Assembly (NCBI RefSeq): GCF_000722545.1
Contig: NZ_JNVM01000043.1
Span: 1 to 64,000, forward strand
Direction of reading: 5' to 3'
DNA length: 64,000 bases
DNA from: Paenibacillus tyrphae
GTDB taxonomy: Bacteria; Bacillota; Bacilli; Paenibacillales; NBRC-103111
This document shows positions 7,946 through 16,358 of the stretch, one piece after another; position 1 is the first letter of the stretch, and the number at the start of each line of letters is the position of its first letter. A model generated the notes under the pieces. That model was not told the DNA's origin. It saw nothing but the letters and a program-made list of their open reading frames with translations, and did not search any database. Made by a program: the position numbers and the translations under genes.

Positions 7946-8917
7946 TTATTCATAATCCAGCACGGAATCTACCATTCCGACATCCGTGATGTCGAGGACC
8001 GCCTGAAAGAGATTTGGCGGATATTCAGCAATCCGATGGCATAGATACAAATACCACTCATGACCATACGTTAAATAAATGCGAACAGGATAACCCGCGT
8101 TCTTCAATCGGCTGCTCAAATCCGGCCGTATCCCGTATAACATCTCGAACTCAACCCCCGGCTCATGGATCCATTCCCGTTTGATGACTTCATCTGCGAT
8201 AGACTCATCATGGGTGGCGATAGACACACGATGGCCTTTGCGGATGGCCTGCTCCACAAGCTGTAAATATCTTTCGTTTAGAGCGGATGAACGCGGTATC
8301 GTTTGCTGTTCTGGCTCCTGGTACGCCCCTTTCACGATGCGGATCCGGCCAGGGACGGGCTGCAAGTCGTTCAAGTCCTGAGTCGTCCGGTTCAATTGTG
8401 TCTGAAGCGTTATGCCGATGTTCGCATATGCGGCTGCCGCTCTTTCATAGATCCAAAGGATCGAGTCGGTCTTGGCCGATTCTTCCATGCTGACAAACAG
8501 CTCGATACCGACCTGCTGAGCTTGTGAGGCAAGTGCCGTCAGGTGCTTATACGCCAGCTCGCCGTCTATCGATAAGCCGATGTGAGAAAGATCGAACGAA
8601 ACGCGAGCCGGTATTTTACGCTCTGCCAAAGCTTGAATGAGCAGCGACAGCTCGAGTGCCGCTGCTTCACAAGCTTGGACATCTGTCGTATTTTCGCCGA
8701 TATATTCAAGTGATATGGCGTAACCTTTATCAACCAGCCGTCGTCCAGCCTCAAGACCGTCCTGCCGCTTCTCCCCCGTCACATACTTTGCTGCCGCACT
8801 CTGCAACAGCTGGTAGATGGCCGGCGTCTTCTCAACATAAGCCTTCAAATCGGATCGGCGGGCGATGGATTTCATCGCTACAGTAAATTTTTTTTCCAGA
8901 CTACTCATTGTCACCAT
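7946..8917 (-). CDS. Proline dehydrogenase (monofunctional PutA/PRODH)
   Basis: A 323-residue FAD enzyme that oxidises L-proline to pyrroline-5-carboxylate. It shows the PRODH barrel signatures: VSFDLSHIG, RIVKGAYQEP on the substrate strand, YGIRPDLSSRL and the C-terminal RIYLTYGHEWYLY. The length matches monofunctional bacterial PRODH rather than the large PutA fusion. The ATG at 8917 has AGGAGG 9 nt upstream. It is 20 bp downstream of an AraC-family gene on the same strand, so the two are probably co-transcribed. No pyrroline-5-carboxylate dehydrogenase gene is nearby. Confidence 0.92.
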   Translation of the reverse strand: MVTMSSLEKKFTVAMKSIARRSDLKAYVEKTPAIYQLLQSAAAKYVTGEKRQDGLEAGRRLVDKGYAISLEYIGENTTDVQACEAAALELSLLIQALAERKIPARVSFDLSHIGLSIDGELAYKHLTALASQAQQVGIELFVSMEESAKTDSILWIYERAAAAYANIGITLQTQLNRTTQDLNDLQPVPGRIRIVKGAYQEPEQQTIPRSSALNERYLQLVEQAIRKGHRVSIATHDESIADEVIKREWIHEPGVEFEMLYGIRPDLSSRLKNAGYPVRIYLTYGHEWYLYLCHRIAEYPPNLFQAVLDITDVGMVDSVLDYE

Positions 8918-8937
8918 ATAGTGATTCCTCCTCTTGT

Positions 8938-9798
8938 CTAATAGTGTACATTCGAGACAGGATGAGAGGATTGTAAAAAATTGCGCTTATCTAATACAGA
9001 CATGGCATAAGTTTGAGGTGTTGTACCGACGATTCTAGCAAAGGCCTTCGCAAAATGGCTCTGGTCATAGAAGCCGGTGTCCACGGCAATTTCGGCAATG
9101 GGCCGCCCATTTTTCAATTCCTTCTTGGCGTGATTGATACGCAGCAGATTTTGATATGCATGAGGCGGCAGATGCGTGCTTTTTTTATACAAGCGAATGA
9201 GATGATAGCGGCTGATCCCGGCTACGTGTTCCAGAATTTCGAGTGTGATCCTATCCGTATAATGCGCGTGGATATATTCCTTGATCCGCTTCACGTACTT
9301 CTGTTCCAACATGCCATAAGGTTCATGCGTTAGATCGGAGGCATGCTTGTATACGAGCGTAGACACCAGTTCGATTAAAGCAGTTTCGATTTCGAGCGGC
9401 GAGGCGCTCCGGCTCATCGCATCCATTGTACAATTGAGCATCTTGCTGCAAGCTTCATTCTTCCCATCTTCGAGCAAGAAAGGAAACTGAAGCCGATCGA
9501 TATCGGGCAGTTCAAGATGAGCGAACCATTCCGGCTTAATAAACAACATTTTGTATTTCCATTTTATAGACTCCGCAGGCTGACAGGCGTGCAGAATGAG
9601 CGGCGGAAAGCTGATCATTCGTCCCGTCTCTACCCGCCACAAGACGCCATCACACCATGCCTGCGTTTCTCCTTCATCGATTAAACCGATGGAGTACTCT
9701 TCGTGAAAATGCTTTTGATACTTCAGGTCGTTCTTCTGGCATTGCTTCGCTTCCACAAAAGGCAGCGACTCGTCTCGGTAAAAGGTCACATCCGTCAT
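8938..9798 (-). CDS. AraC-family transcriptional regulator with cupin sensor domain
   Basis: A 286-residue protein. The N-terminal half is an AraC-type cupin (HFHEEYSIGLIDEGETQAW), and the C-terminal about 100 residues hold the double helix-turn-helix, ending with the AraC signature IAEIAVDTGFYDQSHFAKAF. The ATG at 9798 has GGAGG 7 nt upstream; a TTG at 9804 is a weaker choice. It lies directly upstream of proline dehydrogenase, which it may control, though no ligand or operator can be read here. Confidence 0.9.
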   Translation of the reverse strand: MTDVTFYRDESLPFVEAKQCQKNDLKYQKHFHEEYSIGLIDEGETQAWCDGVLWRVETGRMISFPPLILHACQPAESIKWKYKMLFIKPEWFAHLELPDIDRLQFPFLLEDGKNEACSKMLNCTMDAMSRSASPLEIETALIELVSTLVYKHASDLTHEPYGMLEQKYVKRIKEYIHAHYTDRITLEILEHVAGISRYHLIRLYKKSTHLPPHAYQNLLRINHAKKELKNGRPIAEIAVDTGFYDQSHFAKAFARIVGTTPQTYAMSVLDKRNFLQSSHPVSNVHY

Positions 9799-9992
9799 TT
9801 CCAAGCCTCCAAATTAAAATAAGCCGAATCAACACATACCGATGCCTGCCGCGTATGTATGTACATATCTAACATTACAGTTCATAGTGGTAGAACATAT
9901 TGTTTATTTGTATTCTTGGAAATCGTTTTGGCAAACTGACCAGCACTAACCGGTATTCGAACTGTCGTCCTTGGCGGCATTGACAGTATCTT

Positions 9993-10189
9993 TTAAGTAA
10001 CTGTTAACATTGATATTGTACCTGAATTGATACAAGGGGACAAAGAAGAGCAATTTAAAAAATAGATAAAAGAAGTCCACACATCTTCATCTTCGTAATT
10101 ACACTCACACGGAGTCATATGACAATAAGGGCAACAGACACACCAAACGTTTTTGCACATCGAACAAGGAAAACATTATCTTCGCTCAT
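9993..10189 (-). pseudogene. Possible frameshifted small cysteine-rich ORF
   Basis: On the minus strand an ATG at 10189 follows a very good Shine-Dalgarno (GAGGAG). Its own frame stops after 24 codons. After four codons, a second frame stays open for 60 codons to a TAA at 9993-9995 and encodes a dense cysteine pattern, C-x2-C-x2-C-x4-C-x-C-C-x2-C-x5-C-x-C, followed by an acidic stretch and a hydrophobic stretch. The two together look like one small metal-binding-type protein broken by a single indel. It could also be chance. I do not recognise the family. Confidence 0.35.
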
Positions 10190-10313
10190 TTTTACTCCTC
10201 TCAAATTCCGAAAGTTCCATTTCATAGCCACTATTAAGCACTATTTCTTTTCTGATTGTGTGTACCATCACTTGTGGTACGGTTCACCGCGCTGTCTATA
10301 ACGGCAAGTTTTT

Positions 10314-10344
10314 GGGCCATCCTTTTGCGGGATGGCCCTTTCTT
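10314..10344 (+). terminator. Intrinsic terminator pointing rightwards
   Basis: A perfect 9-bp GC-rich stem (GGGCCATCC / GGATGGCCC) with a 7-nt loop is followed by TTTCTTT on the plus strand. The neighbouring annotated genes are on the minus strand, so its transcript is unclear. A short stem GTACCA/TGGTAC lies just upstream (10262-10280). No supported plus-strand gene precedes it within 9.8-10.3 kb. Confidence 0.65.
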
Positions 10345-10374
10345 TGATTCGCTTTGATCACGCCATTCAGGTTC

Positions 10375-11295
10375 TTACTTGGATTCGATACGACCTAACG
10401 GATTGGCGTCCTCCTCCAGAGCTTTCCGGGCTGCCAGCCAGCTGGAATCGTCGAGATTGAGCTCATCGCGAAGGTAAGACCACGTGAGCTGCCGGAGCAA
10501 AGCAACTCGTTCGGGGTTCTCGTCCGTCGTTTCCGCGACGTTGTACCCGGCAATTCCGCCAAGAGAGTGTTCTGCCCCAAAGAGGGTGAGCAGGCTCTTG
10601 CTGCCCGGACTCAGGAAATAGGGGTCGGTGAACCAGTCCGGCCCCCGAGTGGACAGCAGGGATTGGTCATGATCCCCCGCCACCACCAGGGTCGGCGTCC
10701 TCATGTCGGAAAAGCTCGGGTTCATGAATGGGAAGTGCTCTGCCGCGAACGGAGTCAAGTCATCCCCACCCAGTCCGGTCGTGGCAAGCAATACGCCCGC
10801 CTTGATACGCGAGTCGGACATGTTCTCTCCCGGTTCGCCGTGGGCATCGAGGACGAGCGCACCGAGCAGCATGCTGACCGTTTGACCTCCCCACGAGTGT
10901 CCGGCTGCGGCGATACGGCTTCGGTCGAGGCGTCCGCTGAGGCCTGGAACGGAAGCTTCAATATGATCAAGTTGGTCAAGGATGAGCTTCGAGTCTTCGA
11001 CGCGGAAACGCCAGATCAGTGGTGCACGGGGATCGTCAGGAGGAAGATTCAGCGTCCTCGAGTCGAGATGGGTGGGTTGAATGACCACGAAGCCACGAGC
11101 AGCCCAGTAGTCGACTAACGGAGCGTAGCCATCCAACGACCAACCAAAGCCATGCGAGAAAATAATAATAGGCAATTGGCTCCCCATCGCTGGCGCTGAT
11201 ACCCGCACTTGCAAATCCTCACCGCGGTCCGGGGCTGACAGCGCTACCGGCTTTACCGAGATGACTAGAGTAGAAGTACTTACGTTCATTTCCAT
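10375..11295 (-). CDS. Alpha/beta hydrolase, PAF-acetylhydrolase/chlorophyllase-like
   Basis: A 306-residue cytoplasmic serine hydrolase. The fold and triad are visible: oxyanion segment FSHGFGWSLDGY (about 46-57), nucleophile elbow AGHSWGGQ (Ser134), acid in VVAGDHD (Asp208) and base in GAEHSLGG (His243). Proteins of this group cleave ester bonds; the substrate is unknown. The ATG at 11295 has AAAGGA about 9 nt upstream; an in-frame start at 11343 would lie inside the operator region and is unlikely. It is transcribed divergently from a marR gene across a region with two near-identical palindromes, so it is probably the MarR target. Confidence 0.85.
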   Translation of the reverse strand: MEMNVSTSTLVISVKPVALSAPDRGEDLQVRVSAPAMGSQLPIIIFSHGFGWSLDGYAPLVDYWAARGFVVIQPTHLDSRTLNLPPDDPRAPLIWRFRVEDSKLILDQLDHIEASVPGLSGRLDRSRIAAAGHSWGGQTVSMLLGALVLDAHGEPGENMSDSRIKAGVLLATTGLGGDDLTPFAAEHFPFMNPSFSDMRTPTLVVAGDHDQSLLSTRGPDWFTDPYFLSPGSKSLLTLFGAEHSLGGIAGYNVAETTDENPERVALLRQLTWSYLRDELNLDDSSWLAARKALEEDANPLGRIESK

Positions 11296-11331
11296 AATTG
11301 ATGTTCCTTTCTTGGTCTTCTCAATATCAGC

Positions 11332-11387
11332 ATAGGTTGACACATCAACCTATAGCAACTGTAGCATATTGCAGTTGACACGTCAAC
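11332..11387. promoter_or_regulatory. Twin MarR operators in the hydrolase/marR divergent promoter
   Basis: Two palindromes with the same core GTTGACACRTCAAC: 11332-11353 has perfect 9-bp arms (ATAGGTTGA / TCAACCTAT) and 11374-11387 has 5-bp arms. Their centres are 38 bp apart. The second covers a candidate minus-strand -35 (TTGACG, 17 bp before TACAGT) for the hydrolase gene, and the first lies around that gene's start site. The dyads are seen; binding by the adjacent MarR protein is inferred. Confidence 0.75.
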
Positions 11388-11404
11388 CATGCTATTATGT
11401 TCCC

Positions 11405-11875
11405 ATGGATAAGAGCGAACTAAACGAAGAAGAATTGAGATTATGGTATATGTGGAAAGGCTCCTTTCACAACATCTTCGGTCGCGTAATAAAAGAGATG
11501 TCCGAGCACACCGGACTATCAGAGGGCGATTATGGGATATTGGACCGGTTAGTCCTTCTGGGGGACGGCAGCCTTCGCCAACAGGAGCTGGCCGAATCAA
11601 TGGACTGGGATAAGAGTCGATTGTCACATCATCTGACGCGGATGGAAAAACGCAGACTTGTGATGAGGAAACCATTAGACACAGATCGCGGTGTTCAAGT
11701 CATCATCACTACCGTTGGAAAATCGGCATTGGATGATGCCCGTCCCATCGTCTCCAAGGCAATACGCAAACATTTTCTTGATCAATTAACCGATCAAGAC
11801 ATTGAGTCGATTACTAAGCTGGCGGAAAGAACAAAAACAGGGTCTACAGCGTCTTGCAGTGCCCCGCCGCCATGA
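11405..11875 (+). CDS. MarR-family transcriptional regulator
   Basis: A 156-residue winged-helix regulator. The recognition region reads LRQQELAESMDWDKSRLSHHLTRMEKRRLV followed by the beta-wing arginine segment DTDRGVQV. The ATG at 11405 is chosen because the upstream in-frame TTG at 11369 is inside the second operator. No Shine-Dalgarno precedes the ATG, while a -10-like TATTAT (11393-11398) sits 6 nt before it, suggesting a leaderless mRNA. It probably represses itself and the divergent hydrolase gene and responds to an unknown small molecule. Confidence 0.9.
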   Translation: MDKSELNEEELRLWYMWKGSFHNIFGRVIKEMSEHTGLSEGDYGILDRLVLLGDGSLRQQELAESMDWDKSRLSHHLTRMEKRRLVMRKPLDTDRGVQVIITTVGKSALDDARPIVSKAIRKHFLDQLTDQDIESITKLAERTKTGSTASCSAPPP

Positions 11876-12262
11876 CCGCGTTTTTTGAAGTAGATATGTT
11901 GAACGTTATTTGAACTGGCCCCTTCTACCAAACAACGGAGGGACTTTTGCTTCAGCAAGCAAAAGTCCCCCTCTAGGTACCCCATCGTTCTGTGCTCCAA
12001 AAAGCAAGCAGCAGCCCGTTTACACAGACTTTTCAGCCGAGTATGATCCATCCCAAACCCAAGCCTGGCAAAGTGCCTTTCCAAGCCCTCGGGAATCTCC
12101 AATAAACTTGCCGTTACTTATATACAGTTCACCGCGTATGATCTTAAACTATCCTGCCCGTTTGTTCAACGATCTGGCCAATTTATATCCACTGACATTT
12201 TCAACGGTTTTGATAGGCTTCTCAAGCCAGTAAAGAGGAACAGAGTTAGCAAATAGGTAGGC
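11876..12262. other. 387-bp region with a strong hairpin and possible gene remnant
   Basis: It contains a perfect 13-bp stem with a 4-nt loop (GGGACTTTTGCTT / AAGCAAAAGTCCC, 11940-11969), 65 bp after the marR stop, possibly its terminator although no U tract follows. A minus-strand frame across 11794-12102 contains LGFGMDHTRLKSLCKRAAAC, which could be an old transposase-like remnant, but I cannot assign it. Confidence 0.35.
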
Positions 12263-12709
12263 TCACTTGGCGAGAAGAATTGCATTATCAGATATTTTGA
12301 ATCCATTTTTAAGATAAAATTTTTCTGATGGGAATCCCTTGGAAGTTGTTAAAACAATAGTATTTATATCCTGCTTTTTAATGTCAGATTCGATAAGCTC
12401 TAGAAACTTGCTGCCTGCTCCTTGTCCTTGGAATTTTTCACTTACACAAAATTGATCAATGAAATATTCCATTCCTTTTAGACATGGCTTTTTTGCTCCT
12501 AGGCTCAATCCAACAAGTTCATCGCCTATTTTTAGAACGTAACCAATAAAATAATTGTTTTTCATGTAATTCTCAAAAAAAACTACAACTTGTTCTCTTG
12601 ACTCATAGACATCATTCCAAGGTTCTTTTGAGAAAGTGTCAATGAATAAATCAACACAGTCATCAAGCATGTCGTATTTCAACGAGTGTAGATCAACCTC
12701 TAATCCCAT
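12263..12709 (-). CDS. GNAT-family N-acetyltransferase (AAC(6')-like)
   Basis: A 148-residue GNAT protein that should transfer acetyl from acetyl-CoA. The CoA-binding motif A is VSEKFQGQGAGSKFLELIE (Q/R-x-x-G-x-G/A type), followed by the C-terminal signature EKFYLKNGFKI. The layout, including the N-terminal DLFIDTFSKEPWND, resembles aminoglycoside 6'-acetyltransferase-like GNATs, but the acceptor is not known. GGAGG lies just upstream of the ATG at 12709. It is AT-rich compared with the next gene and probably a single-gene unit. Confidence 0.85.
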   Translation of the reverse strand: MGLEVDLHSLKYDMLDDCVDLFIDTFSKEPWNDVYESREQVVVFFENYMKNNYFIGYVLKIGDELVGLSLGAKKPCLKGMEYFIDQFCVSEKFQGQGAGSKFLELIESDIKKQDINTIVLTTSKGFPSEKFYLKNGFKISDNAILLAK

Positions 12710-12930
12710 ATATATTTACCTCCATCAAATTTAACGTTTCTTTGGTATTAAATTAAAATTAATAATATAGCTTGATGTTTTTCTATAATTCCTTTGAGCT
12801 AACTTATCACAATTTCCGGTAGCTGACCATGGTGCTCTGGGACGTAGAATCCGGCAAGCTCGCCGCTGTTCAAGCCGTCCTGCGGCGTCTTCGCATGCTT
12901 CATCTGCAACGGCTCGGTGAAACTTGTTTT

Positions 12931-13569
12931 TCATTTCAATCTCTTCCACATATAACTCCATTCTTTCTCATTGAACAACCAATGCCACACCAGACTGTTC
13001 TCATGAGACCGGACGTTGAATCCCAACTGCTCGTACAGCTTCCTGGCGCGCAGGTTTTTACCGGAGACATAGAGACTTAACCGGTCCACCCCCGGCTCTT
13101 GTTGCACAAACTGTTCCGCCCAGCGCAGCAGCAGCTTACCGACCCCCTGGCCGCGATAATCGGGATGAACCACCACGTCCGCAATATAACATTCACCCGC
13201 TTGTGGCTTATAGTCGAATAGCGATAACCCTATCCGAATTTTGAACAAGTTCCATCTCCCAAAACGGTGAATACTTTGCCAGGAAGGCGATTTTTGCCGC
13301 TTTATTGACGCGCTACTGCTGGATTGGGTCAACCATTTGATCGCGATTGTACCGACGATCTCCCCCCCTTGCAAAGCGATCATCCTTCGATTTCCCGGCA
13401 AATCGGGAACTTGTTCAAGCCATAGTTCGAAAAAAAGAGCCAGCTCGTCGCTGGCAATACTGGTTAGATGCCGGAATTTCCCGTGCAACAAGTACGCTAG
13501 TAATCGGCCAACCTGTTGGTGATAAATCGGTTGCATCGGTTCAAACGTGATCGGTGTTGTCATCTTCAT
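12931..13569 (-). CDS. GNAT-family N-acetyltransferase
   Basis: A 212-residue acetyltransferase. The N-terminal half is less conserved; the CoA-binding motif is VVVHPDYRGQGVGKLLLRW near residue 140, followed by the C-terminal KLYEQLGF strand-helix. The substrate is unknown. The ATG at 13569 has AAGGAAGGG upstream. The 220-bp gap to the next gene contains an unassigned minus-strand peptide continuing in frame after the stop codon (about 12799-12930, including GLNSGELAGFYVPEHHGQ), perhaps the tail of a lost gene. Confidence 0.82.
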   Translation of the reverse strand: MKMTTPITFEPMQPIYHQQVGRLLAYLLHGKFRHLTSIASDELALFFELWLEQVPDLPGNRRMIALQGGEIVGTIAIKWLTQSSSSASIKRQKSPSWQSIHRFGRWNLFKIRIGLSLFDYKPQAGECYIADVVVHPDYRGQGVGKLLLRWAEQFVQQEPGVDRLSLYVSGKNLRARKLYEQLGFNVRSHENSLVWHWLFNEKEWSYMWKRLK

Positions 13570-13686
13570 TCCCTTCCTTCTCTATCGGTTTTTACCGGGG
13601 CGCGCAATTCCATTATAAAGTCTCACACGATGTGAAACTCAATAGGGAAGAACAACCGAACCCGTCGCTGGAGGAAACTTCGTACG

Positions 13687-13874
13687 CTACTCGGCACTGA
13701 TCGCTACGCTCACTTCCGTCACGAATGCTTGCTCATCGGATGTCACCCATCCGTCTGTATAAAAAGTTTCTATAAAAGGTCCTTGAAACGGGTACCCGCC
13801 TGCTGTTGCTTAATCGTGCAAAGCGCGGCGTCAACAACCCTTTTTCGTCGTAGTATCTCAACATCCGTTGCGAT
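13687..13874 (-). pseudogene. Remnant of a MerR/GyrI-type regulator
   Basis: The minus strand encodes QRMLRYYDEKGLLTP, the hallmark end of a MerR helix-turn-helix, and, in a different frame less than 90 bp later, AGGYPFQGPFIETFYTDGW and then VTSDEQAFVTEVSVAIS, which resembles the C-terminus of a GyrI/AraC-effector-binding domain. Most of the protein between the two is missing and the frames disagree, so this is a deletion-plus-frameshift pseudogene. Confidence 0.65.
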
Positions 13875-13917
13875 TTTTTGTTGATTTTAGAGAATTATTA
13901 TTATTCTGTTGGATGAC

Positions 13918-14051
13918 AATAATGTTTTGAAGTGCAAAAATCCAGCAAGAGCAAGACCTCGCTGGATTTTTCCCGTTTTTTCAATTACAAATAAAGTTTT
14001 GAAGTAAAAAATTATGACTGAATGTCATAGTTGCAAATTATGTTTTGAAGT
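13918..14051. repeat. Three direct copies of an A/T-rich TGTTTTGAAGT element flanking a terminator
   Basis: AATAATGTTTTGAAGT (13918-13933), AAATAAAGTTTTGAAGT (13989-14005) and AAATTATGTTTTGAAGT (14035-14051) are near-identical. Between the first and second lies a perfect 11-bp hairpin (AAAAATCCAGC / GCTGGATTTTT, 13936-13971) that can terminate in either direction. A shorter match, TTTTTTGAAGTAG, occurs at 11881. They could be duplication scars or operators; nothing else in 13570-14208 is recognisable apart from the MerR remnant. Confidence 0.5.
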
Positions 14052-14208
14052 AGGTGATGTGGAGCGAAGCTTTGAGCTTTAGGCGTCCCAGTTTGAAACT
14101 TCGGGTGTTTTACAAGTAACGATAATTATTTCAAACCGGACCCAAGTCAGCTTATACTTATTACTACATACAGTTTCACTTCCGGTTTCCCAAAAGCAAG
14201 CTATTAAC

Positions 14209-16344
14209 TTAGCATGTGAATACAATGAATTGCTTTTCGCTCAAAAACTCCACTGTCCTCTCGACATCCATCATCGCAGATACATGCAGTTCTTTCTGCT
14301 GCTCCTCGCTTAAGTAAAACGAAAACTTCGTCCTATATATCTCGTGGGAAAATGTTACATCCAACAATTCCTGAGTGTTCCATTGTCTTTTTGCAACAGA
14401 CTCCAGCAATTTAAGAATGCCATCCTGGCGTCCGACAATCTTGATATGACCCAACCCATTAGTTATTACTTGTTCGACTCCCAGCGCTCTAAGCATCCAC
14501 ATCAAAGTGTTAGATATCCAGGTACCAGCAAACAATTCGATTAAGGTTTCGTTCTTACCGATGAAAATAACCCTTTGATTTGGCATCACACCAAGTTGAG
14601 CATAAACTTCACGCATTCCTATCAATTCATGCGCCGCGGCGTCGTTCAAATAGGAATATAAATGATTCGAACAAAGTACCTCTTGCATTTTCTCGCTAAT
14701 CTTTCGGTGAATCGCTCCTCCAGATCCAAGGAACACAGGTCGCTTGGCATCTATAGCCGGTACCACATAAACCTTATCTTTTTTATCTATCGATTCAATT
14801 GACCAAAGCTTTCCTGCAAGAATGAGGTTATTTCCTATCTCAACAGCAGGCGTTTTATCTACAGCACCGATTCTTCGATTCAGATGAAATACATCATATT
14901 CTTCTTGAACGGAGAATACACTGTAGAATTCTCTGCTTCGCAGGATTCGTTCCCCCTCGAGCCCGACTATAAACTGTTGCCCTCCCGGTACTAGCTCTAG
15001 ATATTCTTTTTTGACCATATGTTCTACTAAATCTATAATATGTTCTCTTGGAATCTCTTGATAGACCGGGTTACGAAGGATACAATCCATCAGGTCATCC
15101 AGGTGCAAACCATTTCGCTCACAACACATAGACAATATCTGATGGAACAAAACATCATAAGGCTTCGCATAAGGATGCGGTGGCTCTACCCATTTTTCCA
15201 GAAATAACTCCGTTACTGCTATGGCATGAAGTAAATGACTGGCCTTAGTTGTGTACATCTGTAAAATTTGAGGCATACCTTCTCTACGACCAGTTCTACC
15301 GATTCGCTGCTTTAAAGAAGCAACCGAAAAGGTCGAATCAATTTGAATCACCATATCCATACTGCCGATATCAATACCTAATTCAAGCGTCGCCGTGCAG
15401 ACTACAGACTTCGGTTTGTTCGCCGTTTTTAGTATCTCTTCCACATACTCCCGCTCGGACTTATCGATAGATGAATGATGAACAAGATAGTCCCGGGTCG
15501 CTCCTTCGTGCTCCGCTAAACGGTTTAAGAGAACTGCTGATTCCTCAACCAATCCTCTGTCATTAGCGAAAATCATGCTCGAGTACTCTTTCGTAAGATC
15601 CCTTATATCCTGATATAACTCCAAAGGTAGTTTACTTTGCGCCTCATTCGGATAATGGTGCAGGGCATAAAATATCTCTTTATCTCCTTCATCCGATTGT
15701 ATAAGCTTCACTTGATTAGTTCCCTCGGGGGATAACCAACTCGCTACATAACCATCCGGATCATTCACTGTTGCTGATAAGCCAATAATACGGATGGGAT
15801 TTGCCGTATACTCTTGAACTCTAAATAATAATGATCTGAGCTGTGCCCCTCTCTCCGTAGCCAGGAAAACATGGATCTCATCGATCACTATATACGAGAC
15901 TTGCTTCCATAATGTCTGCAAGAAGTTGGACCGATTAATGAAAAGACTCTCAAGTGACTCAGGTGTTATTTGCAAAATACCTGCTGGTTTATTGATAAAT
16001 TTCTTTTTGTCATTTCCAGATACGTCCCCATGCCATTTATAAACCGGAACATCCACATACTCACAAAGCTTTTCAATTCGCTCAAATTGATCGTTAATTA
16101 AAGCTTTTAAAGGAGCTACATACAATACCTTTAGGTACTCCTGTCCAGATTGCTCAATATCGCTAAGGATTGGTAAAAAAGCCGCTTCGGTCTTTCCCGA
16201 AGCGGTTGCGGCTGATAGCACCAAATGATCGGTCGTTTTCAATATTTCCGGGACCGCTGCTTCTTGGATTGGACGTAGAGCAGGCCACTTAAGATCCCAT
16301 ATTGCTTTTTTAATTTTTGGAGATAGCAGTTCAAATGCGGACAT
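14209..16344 (-). CDS. Superfamily 2 DEAD/DEAH helicase, Lhr-like (BrxHI-type)
   Basis: A 711-residue helicase. Motif I is ATASGKT (46-52), motif II DEIH (155-158), motif III is in GLSAT and motif VI is QRIGRTGR near residue 350. The post-helicase part resembles the Lhr winged-helix region, but the very long C-terminus of full-size Lhr is absent. The ATG at 16344 has AAGGAG upstream and lies 14 nt after the BrxD-like stop. In TerB_N/TerB_C gene sets and BREX-type systems, such helicases pair with a DUF2791 ATPase and are thought to remodel DNA. A piece of this gene is duplicated at 7702-7795. Confidence 0.9.
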   Translation of the reverse strand: MSAFELLSPKIKKAIWDLKWPALRPIQEAAVPEILKTTDHLVLSAATASGKTEAAFLPILSDIEQSGQEYLKVLYVAPLKALINDQFERIEKLCEYVDVPVYKWHGDVSGNDKKKFINKPAGILQITPESLESLFINRSNFLQTLWKQVSYIVIDEIHVFLATERGAQLRSLLFRVQEYTANPIRIIGLSATVNDPDGYVASWLSPEGTNQVKLIQSDEGDKEIFYALHHYPNEAQSKLPLELYQDIRDLTKEYSSMIFANDRGLVEESAVLLNRLAEHEGATRDYLVHHSSIDKSEREYVEEILKTANKPKSVVCTATLELGIDIGSMDMVIQIDSTFSVASLKQRIGRTGRREGMPQILQMYTTKASHLLHAIAVTELFLEKWVEPPHPYAKPYDVLFHQILSMCCERNGLHLDDLMDCILRNPVYQEIPREHIIDLVEHMVKKEYLELVPGGQQFIVGLEGERILRSREFYSVFSVQEEYDVFHLNRRIGAVDKTPAVEIGNNLILAGKLWSIESIDKKDKVYVVPAIDAKRPVFLGSGGAIHRKISEKMQEVLCSNHLYSYLNDAAAHELIGMREVYAQLGVMPNQRVIFIGKNETLIELFAGTWISNTLMWMLRALGVEQVITNGLGHIKIVGRQDGILKLLESVAKRQWNTQELLDVTFSHEIYRTKFSFYLSEEQQKELHVSAMMDVERTVEFLSEKQFIVFTC

Positions 16345-16358
16345 CCTCAGTACTCTCC

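Noticed and set aside
10567..11118. A 183-codon plus-strand frame.
   Set aside because: It is antisense to the alpha/beta hydrolase, whose catalytic triad is clear; the plus-strand product has no recognisable feature.
12731..12961. A 76-codon minus-strand frame beginning inside the end of a GNAT gene.
   Set aside because: Arg/Ala-rich product without homology signal; another frame over the same bases looks more protein-like but is also only a fragment.
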